This document shows, one piece after another, positions 1 to 10,037 of a stretch of DNA of 64,000 nt. The translations under genes were made by a program, and so were the position numbers. The notes below the pieces were generated by a model. The model was not told where the DNA came from and ran no database searches. It was given only the letters and a program-made list of their open reading frames with translations. This DNA is from Hexactinellida sp. DTS-2022. Taxonomy: Eukaryota; Porifera; Hexactinellida. Every line of letters starts with the position of its first letter. The stretch's first letter is position 1. Where the stretch lies: contig JAPNXP010000009.1 in the NCBI GenBank assembly GCA_028753945.1, positions 6,448,001 through 6,512,000 on the forward strand, given 5' to 3'.

Positions 1-2
1 TT

Positions 3-1121
3 ATGGCTGTGATATCGCCGCTCTCCAGCCCCGAGTACGTCCCTGCAGATAACGCAGCTCCTACGTCAGCTGAGAGAGTCACGGGCCGTAGACTGACTCA
101 TGACCTAGAAGAGGATGTCAGTTTGTCGCCTGTCAACAACCAACCGACATACCCGCCTCTGAGCTGGTCGTTCCTGGATAAATACAGCGACATTGTCGGG
201 ATAGACAAAGAAGAAATGGATTTCCCATTCGACGAGAACGGTGACTCACTGCCCCTCCCCGAATCGATCCCCCTGCCCCCTGTCTCGCATAACTCTCAGA
301 CCACGCCCTCTACCCCGGAGAGCTCAGTCCAGAGCTCTCACGCGCTGCAGGACGTATGCACCCCCATTCCGGGCGTAAAAGTGCACGCCGTGTTAGGCGA
401 GGCCCTGGAGCTAGGGAACTGCACCTACGAAATCGATCAGAACAACCTCACAATGAGTCTATCTAAACTGAAGAAGAAGCCCCAGAGTGTCCCGACAGAC
501 AGGTCCCTCGTGGCCCAGTCCCCATTCGCGTGTAGCGTGAGCTCTACCCCTGTGCGGACCTGTGGCCGCAAATCCATCAGCAACCTGGTCACCTCCCACG
601 CATCTCCCTCTGTCAAGCCTCATTTAATCTTCGACAACGTGATGTACAAGTCCCCCATCCACTCGCCCAAGTCGCATCAATCTAAGCCGATTGAGCTGGC
701 TATCAAGCCGGCCGACAGCACTGTAGACTTTGAGGTCGGCTGTGACTTGGATGAGACGGTTAGTTACGAGGAGGAGCCACTCAAGAAGCCAGCCCCTCCC
801 CCTGAGGCTGAGGCTGAGACTCAGAGCGTTCCTGCTCACAAGGCTGCCACCGGGGCCGCTTCTAAGAAGCCCTCGCACCTGCCCGCCCCCCGGAGGCTGT
901 CCCAGAGGTCTGTGCTCCCTGTGGTCTCTGGGAAGTCTAGCAGGAACAAAGCTGGGAGCCGGCTGCTGCAGGGCCTGCGGGCAGCCTCCAGCACGGGCTC
1001 CCTACCCCAGGTGCCCACCCGGGGCTCGCTCCTGCCCTCCTGTCTGAAGAGCAGGTCTCACGAGCGCATCAGCACAACTGCCCAAGCGGGCACACTCTCA
1101 AGGAATCGCACTAACTGCTAG
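3..1121 (+). CDS. Unknown Ser/Pro-rich protein, C-terminal part
   Basis: Open frame of 372 codons starting at the window edge. The ATG at 3 may be internal to a longer gene cut by the window, so the N-terminus is uncertain. The product is rich in Ser, Pro and charged residues, with no signal peptide, membrane span or fold that I recognise. The first half has acidic and proline-rich stretches; the last 100 residues are basic with repeated Ser-Arg and Gly-Ser-Leu-Leu patterns, as in disordered scaffold or microtubule-associated proteins. GC-rich third positions match the neighbouring genes, which supports real coding. The lamin gene follows on the same strand after a 657-bp AT-rich gap. Function unknown. 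Confidence 0.6.
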   Translation: MAVISPLSSPEYVPADNAAPTSAERVTGRRLTHDLEEDVSLSPVNNQPTYPPLSWSFLDKYSDIVGIDKEEMDFPFDENGDSLPLPESIPLPPVSHNSQTTPSTPESSVQSSHALQDVCTPIPGVKVHAVLGEALELGNCTYEIDQNNLTMSLSKLKKKPQSVPTDRSLVAQSPFACSVSSTPVRTCGRKSISNLVTSHASPSVKPHLIFDNVMYKSPIHSPKSHQSKPIELAIKPADSTVDFEVGCDLDETVSYEEEPLKKPAPPPEAEAETQSVPAHKAATGAASKKPSHLPAPRRLSQRSVLPVVSGKSSRNKAGSRLLQGLRAASSTGSLPQVPTRGSLLPSCLKSRSHERISTTAQAGTLSRNRTNC

Positions 1122-1778
1122 CTACTGTACGCCTGGAATAGTTGAATTATCTGTGTTTTGTTTGTATTTCTCTCCTGCCCACAGCAATCACTTACACTTG
1201 AATCGATTAAACCATTAAGTAGTACATCGTGTACCCCGTATAAGCACCCCAGGTATTTCTTATACAATGAAGGGTAATAATGATATGTGATGATATTCCG
1301 AAAAAGGGATTTGTCATTCTAATTTTACTTTGTCATCTTTCGAAGTTACCTACCAATCTTATCAATTGCTATGGAGTTTAGTAACTACTGATGTAATCTG
1401 ATAGTACGTGCAACCGAAAAACAAATTAAAATACGTAAAACCCATTCTATAATAACCTAGTGATTGATGGAATAGGAATGTCAGATTGTATTACATTGAC
1501 ACTTATATGGCTGCATTCCATCTACCATAACTTAACGACTGGATTTGCCAACTTTTATGTTCTTATTAGAAGCCAGTACTACTTATCCTAGAGACGGTTG
1601 AACTGAAAAGATATTTGACCACAAAATATTATTCTTTATTTAGCTAATTACGCCTGAACTCCTCTTATATACACCAGCCGCTCGATAATGTCATTATTTA
1701 TTTGATTATCGCCACAAACTTATAACAACATTTCTGAATTATTCTTATCCTATACAAGCCCCGAATAACCTAATTGCA
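1122..1778. other. AT-rich intergenic spacer, nothing recognised
   Basis: 657 bp between the first gene and lamin. It contains the 3' UTR of the first gene and the lamin promoter. I see no open frame with coding character, no RNA gene and no repeat. Confidence 0.5.
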
Positions 1779-3712
1779 ATGTCTAAACTGGATTATCAAG
1801 TGCTGGCCCCGCACATGGAGCAGGACAAGAGCCAGATGCAGTGCGAGAACAACAGATTCGCCCAGTACCTGGAGATAACCAGGCGCATCAGGGACACCAA
1901 CATGACTCTCGAGAAGGAGATCGGTATTTACCAGAGCACGACTAGTCTGCAGATAAAGGAGGTTTGTCCTATGCTATGTGTAACTAATGCTCTTATTCTG
2001 TGATGTCACTAGATCCAGGACCAGTACACGCGCGAGATCGAGCTCGCGGACAGGGACCAGCGGCTGAACACGCAGGAGCGAGACCAGCTGCATGCGCAGA
2101 TCCGGGAGCAGGAGCGGGAGCTGGAGGCGCTGCTGCAGTCGGAGCGCGAGCTGGCGGGGGCGGGGGGCCAGGGCAGGGAGCGGCTGCAGAGTCTGAACAT
2201 TGCTCTCGCCGTGAGCGAGAAGGAGCGGGACGAGACTCAGGAGAGAGTGGAGGAGGTCACTTGCCTAGTCAGACAGCTGGAGATCCAGCTTGAGACTAGC
2301 TCTAAAGCTCTGGAGGCAGAAGTAAGGGAGAAAGAGGTGAGTGAGATTGCACTGCTTTATAGCTCATATTTGATTAACAGCATAACTAGGCTGCCTTCAA
2401 TGAACTCAACGAATTTCGCAACGATAGTGAAAACTCTCCTGACCACTACACCCAGTGTCTGGAGGAGAAGCGCCGCGAGAAAGACGGTCTGAAGGCCTCT
2501 TTTGAGCTCAAACGCATGCAGACGATCGACGAAGTGGACGAGCATTTGGCAGACACTCTCGAGGAGATTCGCAAGGACACGGAGGAGAGAGCGGGGAGCT
2601 ACCGGCGGCAGATCGAAGAGGTGTGTGAGCTTATAATCCTGTCGGATGCTGTGTTACAGTTGCTGTAGGAGTACCACGGACACCTGGTGGAGCTGAGGGA
2701 GCTCATAGAGTCCCGCGAAGAGACAGCCTCCGCCCTGGACGAGGAGGTCCGCGTGCTGTGGGAGAGACTGGTGGACACCAACAAGCGGTTCCGGGCCCTG
2801 GTGCAGGAGCACATGGAGCTCGAGAAGAGAGTCAGCAGCGACGAGAACTCCCACGAAGAAAGGCGGAGGAACTTCCTTAACGAGGTCCGTATCCAGACGG
2901 AGGACATCAGGAGCATCAAGGACAACATGGGTGGGAATCTAGAGAAGCTGCACGAGCTACTCGGCCTTAAGGTATGTGCTGTTAGTACCTGTAGCTGTAG
3001 ATATGTTATTATACGCCCGTAGATTCTTATATCGCACGAGGTGGACACGTACCAGACGCTGCTGGAAGAGGAGGAGAGCAGACTCAACCTGAACATGGAC
3101 AAGCCCCGGCGGGTGCTGCGCTCCAGGAAGCGGCGCCAAGAGGAGGTGCAGCAGCAGACCAAGGTCTTGCGAATCGATCCCATTTTCAAATCCCCTTCTA
3201 AGGACCCCGACAGGGTCGAGATGACCTCACAAACGGTGGACACTGTCATCGACAACCCAGAAGGGTTCCTACACATTTCCAACGTGGACTCGGACGGCAG
3301 GTACATTCTCATAAAGAACAACAGCGACGTCGCCGAGAACCTTGGTGGGTACAAAATCAAACACTCCTCCATCGACGAAACTCAGATTTTCAAATTCAAG
3401 TCCTACTCAAAGCTGCAGCCGGGTAGAACCGTGCGCATCTGGTCTAACTGCTTAAACGCGAGAAATTCCCCACCTTCTGACATCATTTGGCGCAGCCAAT
3501 ACAAGTGGATAACTGGGCGTGTCACCAAGACCCTCCTTCTAACGCCCAAGGGCGAGAAAGTGGCAGTTTTCACGCAGAGGACCAAATATGTCCCTCAGCA
3601 GTCTGCGCCCCCCCAAGCACCTCACAAATCAGCTGACTCCCCTGCGGACCCTGTGGCGGTGACAGCCGAGCCCCAGGAGGAACAGCTGAGAGAAGCGTGC
3701 ACCATTATGTAA
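1779..3712 (+). CDS. LMN: Nuclear lamin with CaaX box
   Basis: Intermediate filament protein of the nuclear lamina, predicted 576 aa. Five exons, each fitting GT-AG and frame: 1779-1961, 2013-2336, 2390-2620, 2669-2971, 3023-3712; the four introns are 48-53 bp. The head is very short. The first exon carries the start of coil 1A (ENNRFAQYLEITRRIRD), and the rod ends at the exon 4/5 junction with the conserved helix-termination pattern (VDTYQTLLEEEESRLNL). A basic nuclear localisation signal (RSRKRR) follows, then the immunoglobulin-fold lamin tail domain (GFLHISNVDSDGRYILIKN) and a C-terminal CTIM, a canonical farnesylation CaaX box. The length suits an invertebrate B-type lamin. The start is the first ATG in frame with coil 1A. 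Confidence 0.95.
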
Positions 3713-3906
3713 CGACAGAGTCTCACAACCTATTCACAGTCTCACAATTCTAAATATAGCTTATGTAAATACTGAAGTATACTGCTCAACTTATTTTGTA
3801 CACATTTGGATTTATCTGGATATATTGATTTGTATAGTTTTGTATTTGTTTTCTGCTGTTATTCGCATGGATATATTAGTTCTCTTATTTGCTGTTGGTA
3901 ATACTC

Positions 3907-3912
3907 AATAAA
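3907..3912 (+). terminator. Polyadenylation signal of lamin
   Basis: AATAAA 195 bp after the lamin stop codon, followed by a T/GT-rich stretch. It lies only 40 bp before the next possible start codon (3952). Confidence 0.6.
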
Positions 3913-3951
3913 TATTTTATGTATGTTGACCTGTTGCATTATATTAGGGAA

Positions 3952-4212
3952 ATGGCGCAATCAGGTTCACCGCAATTCGGACTTAAATTGAGCAATGTTT
4001 GCAAGTTGTCCCTCCCTCTACGCAAACCTGAGCTATCGTAAGTACTTCTGTCTGTCTATAACCATTACTATATTTGTACGTACAATACTGATTAGACAAA
4101 CACGCTGTGGTACTCAACTGGAATGTTAGTCTGTCTACCAAGGGTTGGAAATTGGACATTATTGGTGAGACGGTTCCAGCTCCTTACATGGAGCTGTGGA
4201 ATCTGTTGAGGT
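3952..4212 (+). other. Possible 5' exons of the TAPP-like PH gene
   Basis: Between lamin and the transposon there is a possible exon from 4095 (after an AG at 4093-4094) to about 4210, before a GT. In one frame it is open and reads like protein (VLNWNVSLSTKGWKLDIIGE). Spliced from here to the AG at 8079-8080, the frame runs straight into the ATG at 8085. An upstream piece (ATG at 3952 or 3995, donor at 4038) is less clear: only the 3995 start is in frame with the 4095 exon. If right, the transposon lies in an intron of the PH gene. Seen: the open frame and compatible phases. Inferred: the gene structure. Confidence 0.3.
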
Positions 4213-4321
4213 ATCTGTCTGTTCCAATATAAATATTGCAAACTAATGCTGGACTCTAATACAGAATAGAATTATGATATGACATAATATTATAAACTAT
4301 TCATAAGCTGCAAATAGAGCT

Positions 4322-4326
4322 TACCC
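4322..4326. repeat. Target-site duplication TACCC, left copy
   Basis: Five bases TACCC directly outside the left terminal repeat, identical to the five bases outside the right one (7990-7994). Five-bp duplications are the rule for Transib and RAG-type transposition. Confidence 0.9.
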
Positions 4327-4363
4327 CACAGTGGTCCAGAATGGCGATTATCTTCGAATAGGC
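4327..4363 (+). repeat. Left terminal inverted repeat
   Basis: Two conserved blocks: CACAGTGGTCCAG (4327-4339) and TCTTCGAATAGGC (4351-4363), separated by 11 bases. The same blocks occur inverted at the right end but with only 2 bases between them. Confidence 0.9.
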
Positions 4364-4390
4364 ATTTTTACACATCCTAGGTACATAGAA

Positions 4391-4726
4391 TGTATTATTT
4401 GGGTATGGGTTATCGACCCTAAGAAAGCGATTGGTGTAATCAGAATTACTGTATGGCTTCAATTTTTTAAATTATGACGTCATCATATTCAAACAAAATG
4501 CCATTTCGTCTCTATAATTGGCTCTAAATGGACAATATACACATATAATGTATTATTTGGGTATGGGTTATCAATCCTAAGGAAGAGATTGGTATAATCA
4601 GAATTCTTGTATGGCTTCAATACCTGTAATTATGACGTCATCAAATTTAAAAAAATTGTCTTTCATATCTAAAATGTTATTTATCTTGATAATAGAGTAC
4701 CGAAATATATTAATTAGGTATATGAT
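4391..4726 (+). repeat. Tandem repeat, two units of about 168 bp
   Basis: TGTATTATTTGGGTATGGGT begins at 4391 and again at 4559. Similarity continues through the AATCAGAATT, GTATGGCTTCAAT and ATTATGACGTCATCA segments in both copies. The units have diverged by scattered substitutions. They lie just inside the left end of the transposon, beyond the 3' end of the transposase gene. The end of the second unit is approximate. Confidence 0.8.
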
Positions 4727-4992
4727 GACATTCTAGGATATCAATTGGGATTATTTATTATTTTTAAATATTTATAAGTTATTAAATTATACAATAACAA
4801 GACATTATTATCTTTCTGAGCTTCAACAGTTTACATAAATTTCTTATTAATTACAATCGCTACAGAAACAATTATTACTACCTATATCACAAATAATCAG
4901 TGAATTTACAAGTAAATCTTGTTGTGACAACTCCTTGGATAAATTTTTGTTTCTCTTGGATTCTACTTTTGTATGACAACTTCTCCTAACCA

Positions 4993-7024
4993 TTAAAGAA
5001 TAGGATCGCTTTGAGTTACAAGCCTTATAAATATATCTCTAACGTTATCATTAAAGGATGTTTTACGAGCAAGTTTGTCTCTATAATGGCGTATATGCTT
5101 ATTTAAAGCTTCGATACACTCCTCAGAGTACAACTTTAACCCGCATCCATTGTTGTACTTGTCGGTAAGTTCAGTGGAATGTGCCAAAAGTTTGTGAAGA
5201 GAAGGGGTAATGCTGATCCAGGGGAAATTGTTCACTATATACTCATAAGTAGTTTTGCAAAGCATTTCAAGTTTCCCGACGTCCAATTTATGGCTACTGT
5301 TAAAAACACGAAGTATTGCGCCAAGGTTTGTGTGAATAATTATGAGCTTTTCTTTATCTTCTGGAGCGATAGTGGACGTAGCCCACCTCAAGAAATCGCG
5401 TTTATTGTTAAAACTCTCTAGCGACGTTTCCAGTGGAACTTGTTCCTCCATCACAAGAAGGTAAATCAATGTGATATGAAGTTTCCTTCAATAACAAATT
5501 GCGCACTCTGTTCATCGATTTTTGCACCTGGGAGGAAGTTGGTGACCATTTTGTAGTGCCAGCGTCTAAATGATATATAACTAGCATTAGCCATCTAAAA
5601 ACGCAAAGGTAGCTATGTAGTGGAGAAACAGGTAGGATATCTTTTTCAGATATTGGAGGATGTGTTAACCCGTATCTCGATTTGGAATCCAATTTCAAGA
5701 ATTCTTCGTGATTACTCACATCATTAAATAGGATCTTTGCATCATGAATGAAACGATTAATTGGAAATCCATCCCTTATTAAATTCAAGTCTTTTAATTG
5801 CGTGTGGTTAGCAGTACACAACTGGCAACTAGCTCCACCAGCACCGCTCAATGTTGCAGACATTTTTGAATCAAATAATGATCTAATTATCCTAACGTTG
5901 ACATGACCACCAGTAATGTCCAAGCCAGAATCTTCTATTATTGATGTTTGAGGATTTATTAGTTCAGTCATTAAAAATTGAACGTTCTGAATATTCTCTT
6001 TGAGAGATATCAGGACTACAGGTCTAGTAACATAAGGAGAATTAGGAGTATCGTTTGACCATAATATTTCACAATTTTTGGATGTTATCTTGAGGATTTT
6101 AAAAGCGAAGAGTATGAAATTTTTTGTTGAAAAATCTGTGTTAGTCTGAAGTTGATTATAGACTTTATAGCTGCCTGATCCATCTAGGCCATCTGCGACA
6201 TCTATTGTTAATGGAAATTTGGTAGTATCAATACTCAATTGTTTTGACATTCTTTCGGTTGTAAAAGTTAGAATTTTCGAGTACGCGATACCTACCCCAA
6301 TTGGATAACCATCACGATGGTTCACAATTTCAATATGACTAGAGAGTGCCAGTTCGCGCCTATAAGTGGCTAGTTTATTGTATGTGGGGATTGTAAAACC
6401 TTCTGGTTTACAAATGACTCGCAATTCAGTGTATTTTCGTTTACCTATTTCCAGGATATCCATCAATGCTGCTGCCTTATCAAACTGTAATTTGCAATTC
6501 GTTTCTGCTAATACCCCAGTTTCAGCGATTTCTTTGCAAACTTCCGAAGTTTTCCTATCATAATCCTTATTTGCAATAAGCTCCAGTGACATTGCTGCTA
6601 TTTGTTTTGCAGTAACTGACTCTCTTTCAGCAATAAAAGCAATATGATCTAGGAGGATATTAAGTCTGTGTTTCAGAGATTCCTTCGTTACAGTGCAGAT
6701 ATGTTTCCTAGATTTTAGGACTTTCTCTTCAATGAAGATTTTTTTGCCAGTATCTATTGATTTACCGGAGATAATTGAACATTTAGACAATTCTAGGTCA
6801 TCGATAAGTAATTCGCTTTGGGATTGAAAGGGAGTATCATTCCAGCTGTCCAATTTACCATTTTTACGAAATCGCACTCGCTCTGAAATTAAGTCCCTAA
6901 AACGGTAGCGAAAATGTTCATACTCTGTTTCAGGTAGCTGGAATATCTCCAAAAAATCATTTGTAGCATCATTTACATTTTCATTATGTCCTTTTAAGAG
7001 GTTGTATGCTCCTATATTATTCAT
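4993..7024 (-). CDS. RAG1/Transib-family transposase, frameshifted
   Basis: DDE-type transposase of about 675 codons, ATG at 7024-7022. Frame 1 gives 538 aa ending at 5408; the rest continues in another frame to the stop at 4993. Motifs in order: D1 region DGLDGSGSYKVYNQ (about residues 278-291), D2 region FDSKMSATLSGAGG with Asp385, then CQLC (400-403), GGTSSTGNVAREF at the end of frame 1, and after the shift SLHKLLAH and SEECIEALNKHIRHYR with the expected catalytic Glu. D1 to D2 spacing is about 104 residues, close to 108 in RAG1 (D600 to D708). The CxxC plus HxxxxH pair matches the RAG1 C2-H2 zinc site. The frameshift falls in a TTTT run near 5408-5412. It may inactivate the gene, be a sequencing error, or be +1 ribosomal slippage at TTT-TAA. 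No N-terminal RING or zinc module of vertebrate RAG1 is visible. AT-richer than host genes. Confidence 0.9.
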
Positions 7025-7961
7025 TATCTTGTCTCGTTGGTTACTGTACGTGCAAAATTGATAGTTGTAAATGCAAATGTATTGATTTATTATTTACTCT
7101 ATTTATATCCTCATTAAACGAATGCATTTATTATTATATGGTTATCTTATGGCATTGAAGATTTACAGTACAATTGTGTTTCAATGAATCTTCACTGGCT
7201 TTATTCACGATCTTATTAAACTTCAATTATTAACCATTAATTATTAAAAGCGTATCATGTTCATGGTTTCAATAATGGAATTGAAACATTTAAATCATGA
7301 TTTGAAATATTTTTCTATGAGTTCGTTTACAAATTAATACAAGCGTAGATAATCAATCCATTCGTTACTATAATGCGTGTTATTGTACGAGTATTTTACA
7401 CTTTCTATTTAACCATAATAAAAAAATATTTTTAGATAAAAAAATTTCTTCTTAAAATGATGTGTACCGCACTCCCTTCCAGCTGCTAAACGACCATCCG
7501 CGCGCCTCCGCGCTACCCTGAACCCTATATGATATCTTTTCAGAATATAATGATCTTTCAAATGAAATTAATTTCATCTAACGCTTTGAAACGCGTCAAA
7601 AGTTATTACACAATAAACTTCTATTGATAAACTAAATTTCTTTTTAGGTCTTCATGTACTAATATCTACTTACACTCATCCTTTAGAGCTCTGATGTTGT
7701 GTTTATCTTAAAGTACACTTAAAATTGATTTAGAAACATTCCTTCCAAATTTAAAATCCTCCAAATACGAAAGACACAAAAATAAGATAGAAAAATTTCA
7801 AAAAATATTGTTATTAAATTCTGTTTGCAAGTCAAGGTTTACCAGAGCATAGTCCAAATATATTTACGTTTGATCATCAAAAAATTACGGATTCTAGGGT
7901 TTTCGACTCCGCTGAAATCGATTATAATAGTTTCGAAACGATTTGACTTGGTCAATTTTTT
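7025..7961. other. Non-coding right part of the transposon
   Basis: About 940 bp between the transposase start and the right terminal repeat. It is AT-rich except for a short GC-rich patch near 7480-7530 that could be part of the transposase promoter or leader. No second gene is seen here, in particular no kelch-repeat RAG2-like frame on either strand. Confidence 0.6.
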
Positions 7962-7989
7962 GCCTATTCGAAGATGCTGGACCACTGTG
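7962..7989 (-). repeat. Right terminal inverted repeat
   Basis: Read inward on the minus strand: CACAGTGGTCCAG (7989-7977), two bases, then TCTTCGAATAGGC (7974-7962), followed by an A-rich stretch (CAAAAAATT) just inside. The heptamer-to-second-block spacer is 8 bp here against 17 bp at the left end. Confidence 0.9.
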
Positions 7990-7994
7990 TACCC
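7990..7994. repeat. Target-site duplication TACCC, right copy
   Basis: Identical to 4322-4326 on the other side of the element. Confidence 0.9.
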
Positions 7995-8084
7995 AATGTA
8001 CTGCCTCTGTTGCTATTTATACCAGAGCGTTAGAACATTTGTCACAATTGTTTGCTACAACTAGTTAGCTAACTCCACAGACGC

Positions 8085-9864
8085 ATGACACAGCAAGCAA
8101 TGAGTTTGTTAGAAGCTGTTGTATTCTACGGCCTGGAGAATCCGGAGAAGATGTACGCTAGATATAGCACCGCCTCTCAGAAATGCATCCTTCTCTTCAG
8201 CTCGCCGCCGCCTGACGACTTTAGCGACGAGGCCCTGGAGCAGGGCCGCAGCTCCCCCAGCACGGACTTCTCGCTGTCCCACCGGATAGACCTGCCCTGT
8301 GTCCGCGAGGCCAACAAGCTGGACAAGCAGAATCCCATAGACCGGAGCATGACTGACTACTCGCTCGCACTACTGGCCACGGACGGGGCCAAGCACCACC
8401 TGTGCTTCACGTCGCTCTCAGTGCGGGACGAGTGGCTCTCCCACGTACAGGCGGGTCTCGGGAGGGCCAAGAGCTCGCTCTCCCACTCACTGCCCATAAC
8501 CGGGGTCTCTCCCCACCAGCCGCTGGTCATCGGCAACTGCAACGCGGAAGTTAGCGTCGACTCGCCCTCCAGCTCCGAGAGCTCTGGGGACGAGCGCAAT
8601 GGGAAGAAGGAGCAGCCGCAGAACAAGGCGCTGGTTCTCAAGGGGAACCCGCAGGACTACCCCGCACTGGCTAACTGGAGCACCTCTCTCATCCGGTAAG
8701 TCCCACAGCTGTATAGCCACAGGCGTTACTTAATGCACTAGGTATGGGTATGGATACAAGAAGGGAGCCAAGCGCAAGAACTGGAAGTACCGGTTCTTCG
8801 TGCTGACGCAGCACTCGTTCGCGTACTTCGAGACCGAGAAGAAGAAGAACCCGATCTGCAGCATCCCTATCAGCAACGTGCGCACCATCTACCAGCGCAA
8901 AGACATGCAGGGACACAACTTCGTTATGGCTATCGACACCGACGACCGGATGCACCTGTGGGAGTTCGACACGGAGGAGGAGCTCAGGGGCTGGATGGAG
9001 GTTCGTTATACATGATAATATCTGGCAAAGTTCTATTGTTATTACGTAGGACTTCGCGGACCATATCGATATGAAGTCTCTGCCTCGGCCCACTCAAAAG
9101 ATTCCTCAGAAGATTACCCACATCCACTCCTTCCCAGGCGCCTCAGCTGACGCCTCGGAACACAACGCACACATCGCCAACAGCCTCCCTGCTAACATAC
9201 ACGCGGCGAGTGACACCTGCTCCTCAAATGTTGTCATCGAGACTAAGGTGTTTGATGGCGCGGTGGTTAGGAAGATTGTCAAGAAGACAGTACACAAGTG
9301 AGTGACATTCAGCCTCTAATTACTAGTCTGTTATATGAGCTATTAACCTGCTTGTTTTGTAGAGGACTAGACTACGACTCGGACGATTCACCCGAGGAGG
9401 ACAGCTCGGTGCCTGTGGTGAGCAAGTTCGCCAGAGCTCTGCTGGGCATCGACCCCTCCTTCCTGGTCAGGTACGGCTACTGTCGGAAGGAGGGGGGCGT
9501 GGTGCACAACTGGAAGAGGCGCTTCTTTGTTCTCACCAAGGGGACCCTCTCCTATTTCAATAGCCAGAATGACTCCCAGGCTATCAAGGTTATAAAAGTT
9601 AACACGATCACATCAGTGTTGGAAGCCCCGGCTTACCAGGGAAGGAACTTTGTTATTACTGTCCATACACATTCGCGAAACTACTTCATGCAGTGCGAGA
9701 CACAAATTCAATCCTTGGACTGGCTTGATGACCTCAATAAGTGTCGTGAGTACCAGGACAGGTTCAAGCCCGCTACCTGCACCCCCGCCTCCTCTGACCA
9801 AGAGGACATACTCTACCCCCCTCCCGTAAACAAGCCAGAGCCAGACTCCTCCGTCAACAAATAA
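8085..9864 (+). CDS. TAPP-like protein with tandem PH domains
   Basis: Predicted 539 aa if it starts at 8085. Exons 8085-8695, 8742-9000, 9050-9297, 9363-9864; introns 46, 49 and 65 bp, all GT-AG and in phase. The N-terminal 155 residues look like a divergent PH domain with a Ser-rich insert. A second PH domain starts near residue 204 (KKGAKRKNWKYRFFVL) and a third near 405 (GYCRKEGGVVHNWKRRFFVL). The third resembles the C-terminal PH domain of TAPP1/2 (PLEKHA1/2), which binds PI(3,4)P2 through this Lys/Arg pattern, so membrane-recruited adaptor function is likely. The C-terminus is acidic and Pro-rich. More exons may lie upstream of the transposon (see 3952-4212). Orthology to PLEKHA is not certain. 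Confidence 0.8.
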
Positions 9865-9989
9865 TATCTCGCACGGGACAGCTACTGGATGTGTAATTTT
9901 ATTGAGATTTAGTGCGAGCTTTGTTATATTTTTATTCTGTTTTGATTTGTAGATATAAGTTTTGAATTTAATTTTAATTGCCTCTATTC

Positions 9990-9995
9990 AATAAA
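9990..9995 (+). terminator. Polyadenylation signal of the PH gene
   Basis: AATAAA 125 bp after the stop at 9864, followed at once by a (TTG)n run that abuts the next gene's start at 10038. The two genes are therefore packed with almost no room for a separate promoter. Confidence 0.55.
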
Positions 9996-10037
9996 TAATT
10001 GTTGTTGTTGCTGTTGTTGTTGTCAAATAATAGCCCG

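Larger units (their letters stand above)
4327..7989 (-). mobile_element. RAG1/Transib-superfamily DNA transposon, complete
   Basis: A 3,663-bp element bounded by inverted repeats that begin CACAGTGGTCCAG at both ends, with TACCC duplicated outside both. Inside, on the minus strand, is one transposase gene (7024 to 4993). A 168-bp tandem repeat lies near the left end, and about 960 bp without genes lies between the transposase start and the right end. CACAGTG is the consensus V(D)J recombination-signal heptamer; Transib and RAG-like elements are known to start with CAC and to make 5-bp duplications. No RAG2-like frame is present, so the element is either a Transib in the broad sense or a RAG1-like element without RAG2. 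Matching duplications and well-kept ends suggest a fairly recent insertion. Confidence 0.93.

Noticed and set aside
5400-5470. Classical -1 ribosomal slippery heptamer in the transposase
   Set aside because: TTTTAAC is present but in the wrong phase for a -1 shift from the upstream frame; only a +1 slip or an indel would work.
5350-5470. A short intron bridging the two transposase frames
   Set aside because: The conserved sequence continues at the same point in the other frame, leaving no bases for an intron.
9999-10037. In-frame upstream extension of Drp1 with a poly-leucine start
   Set aside because: Encoded by a TTG/CTG microsatellite just after the polyadenylation signal of the previous gene; the family start MENLIPVINKL fits the ATG at 10038.
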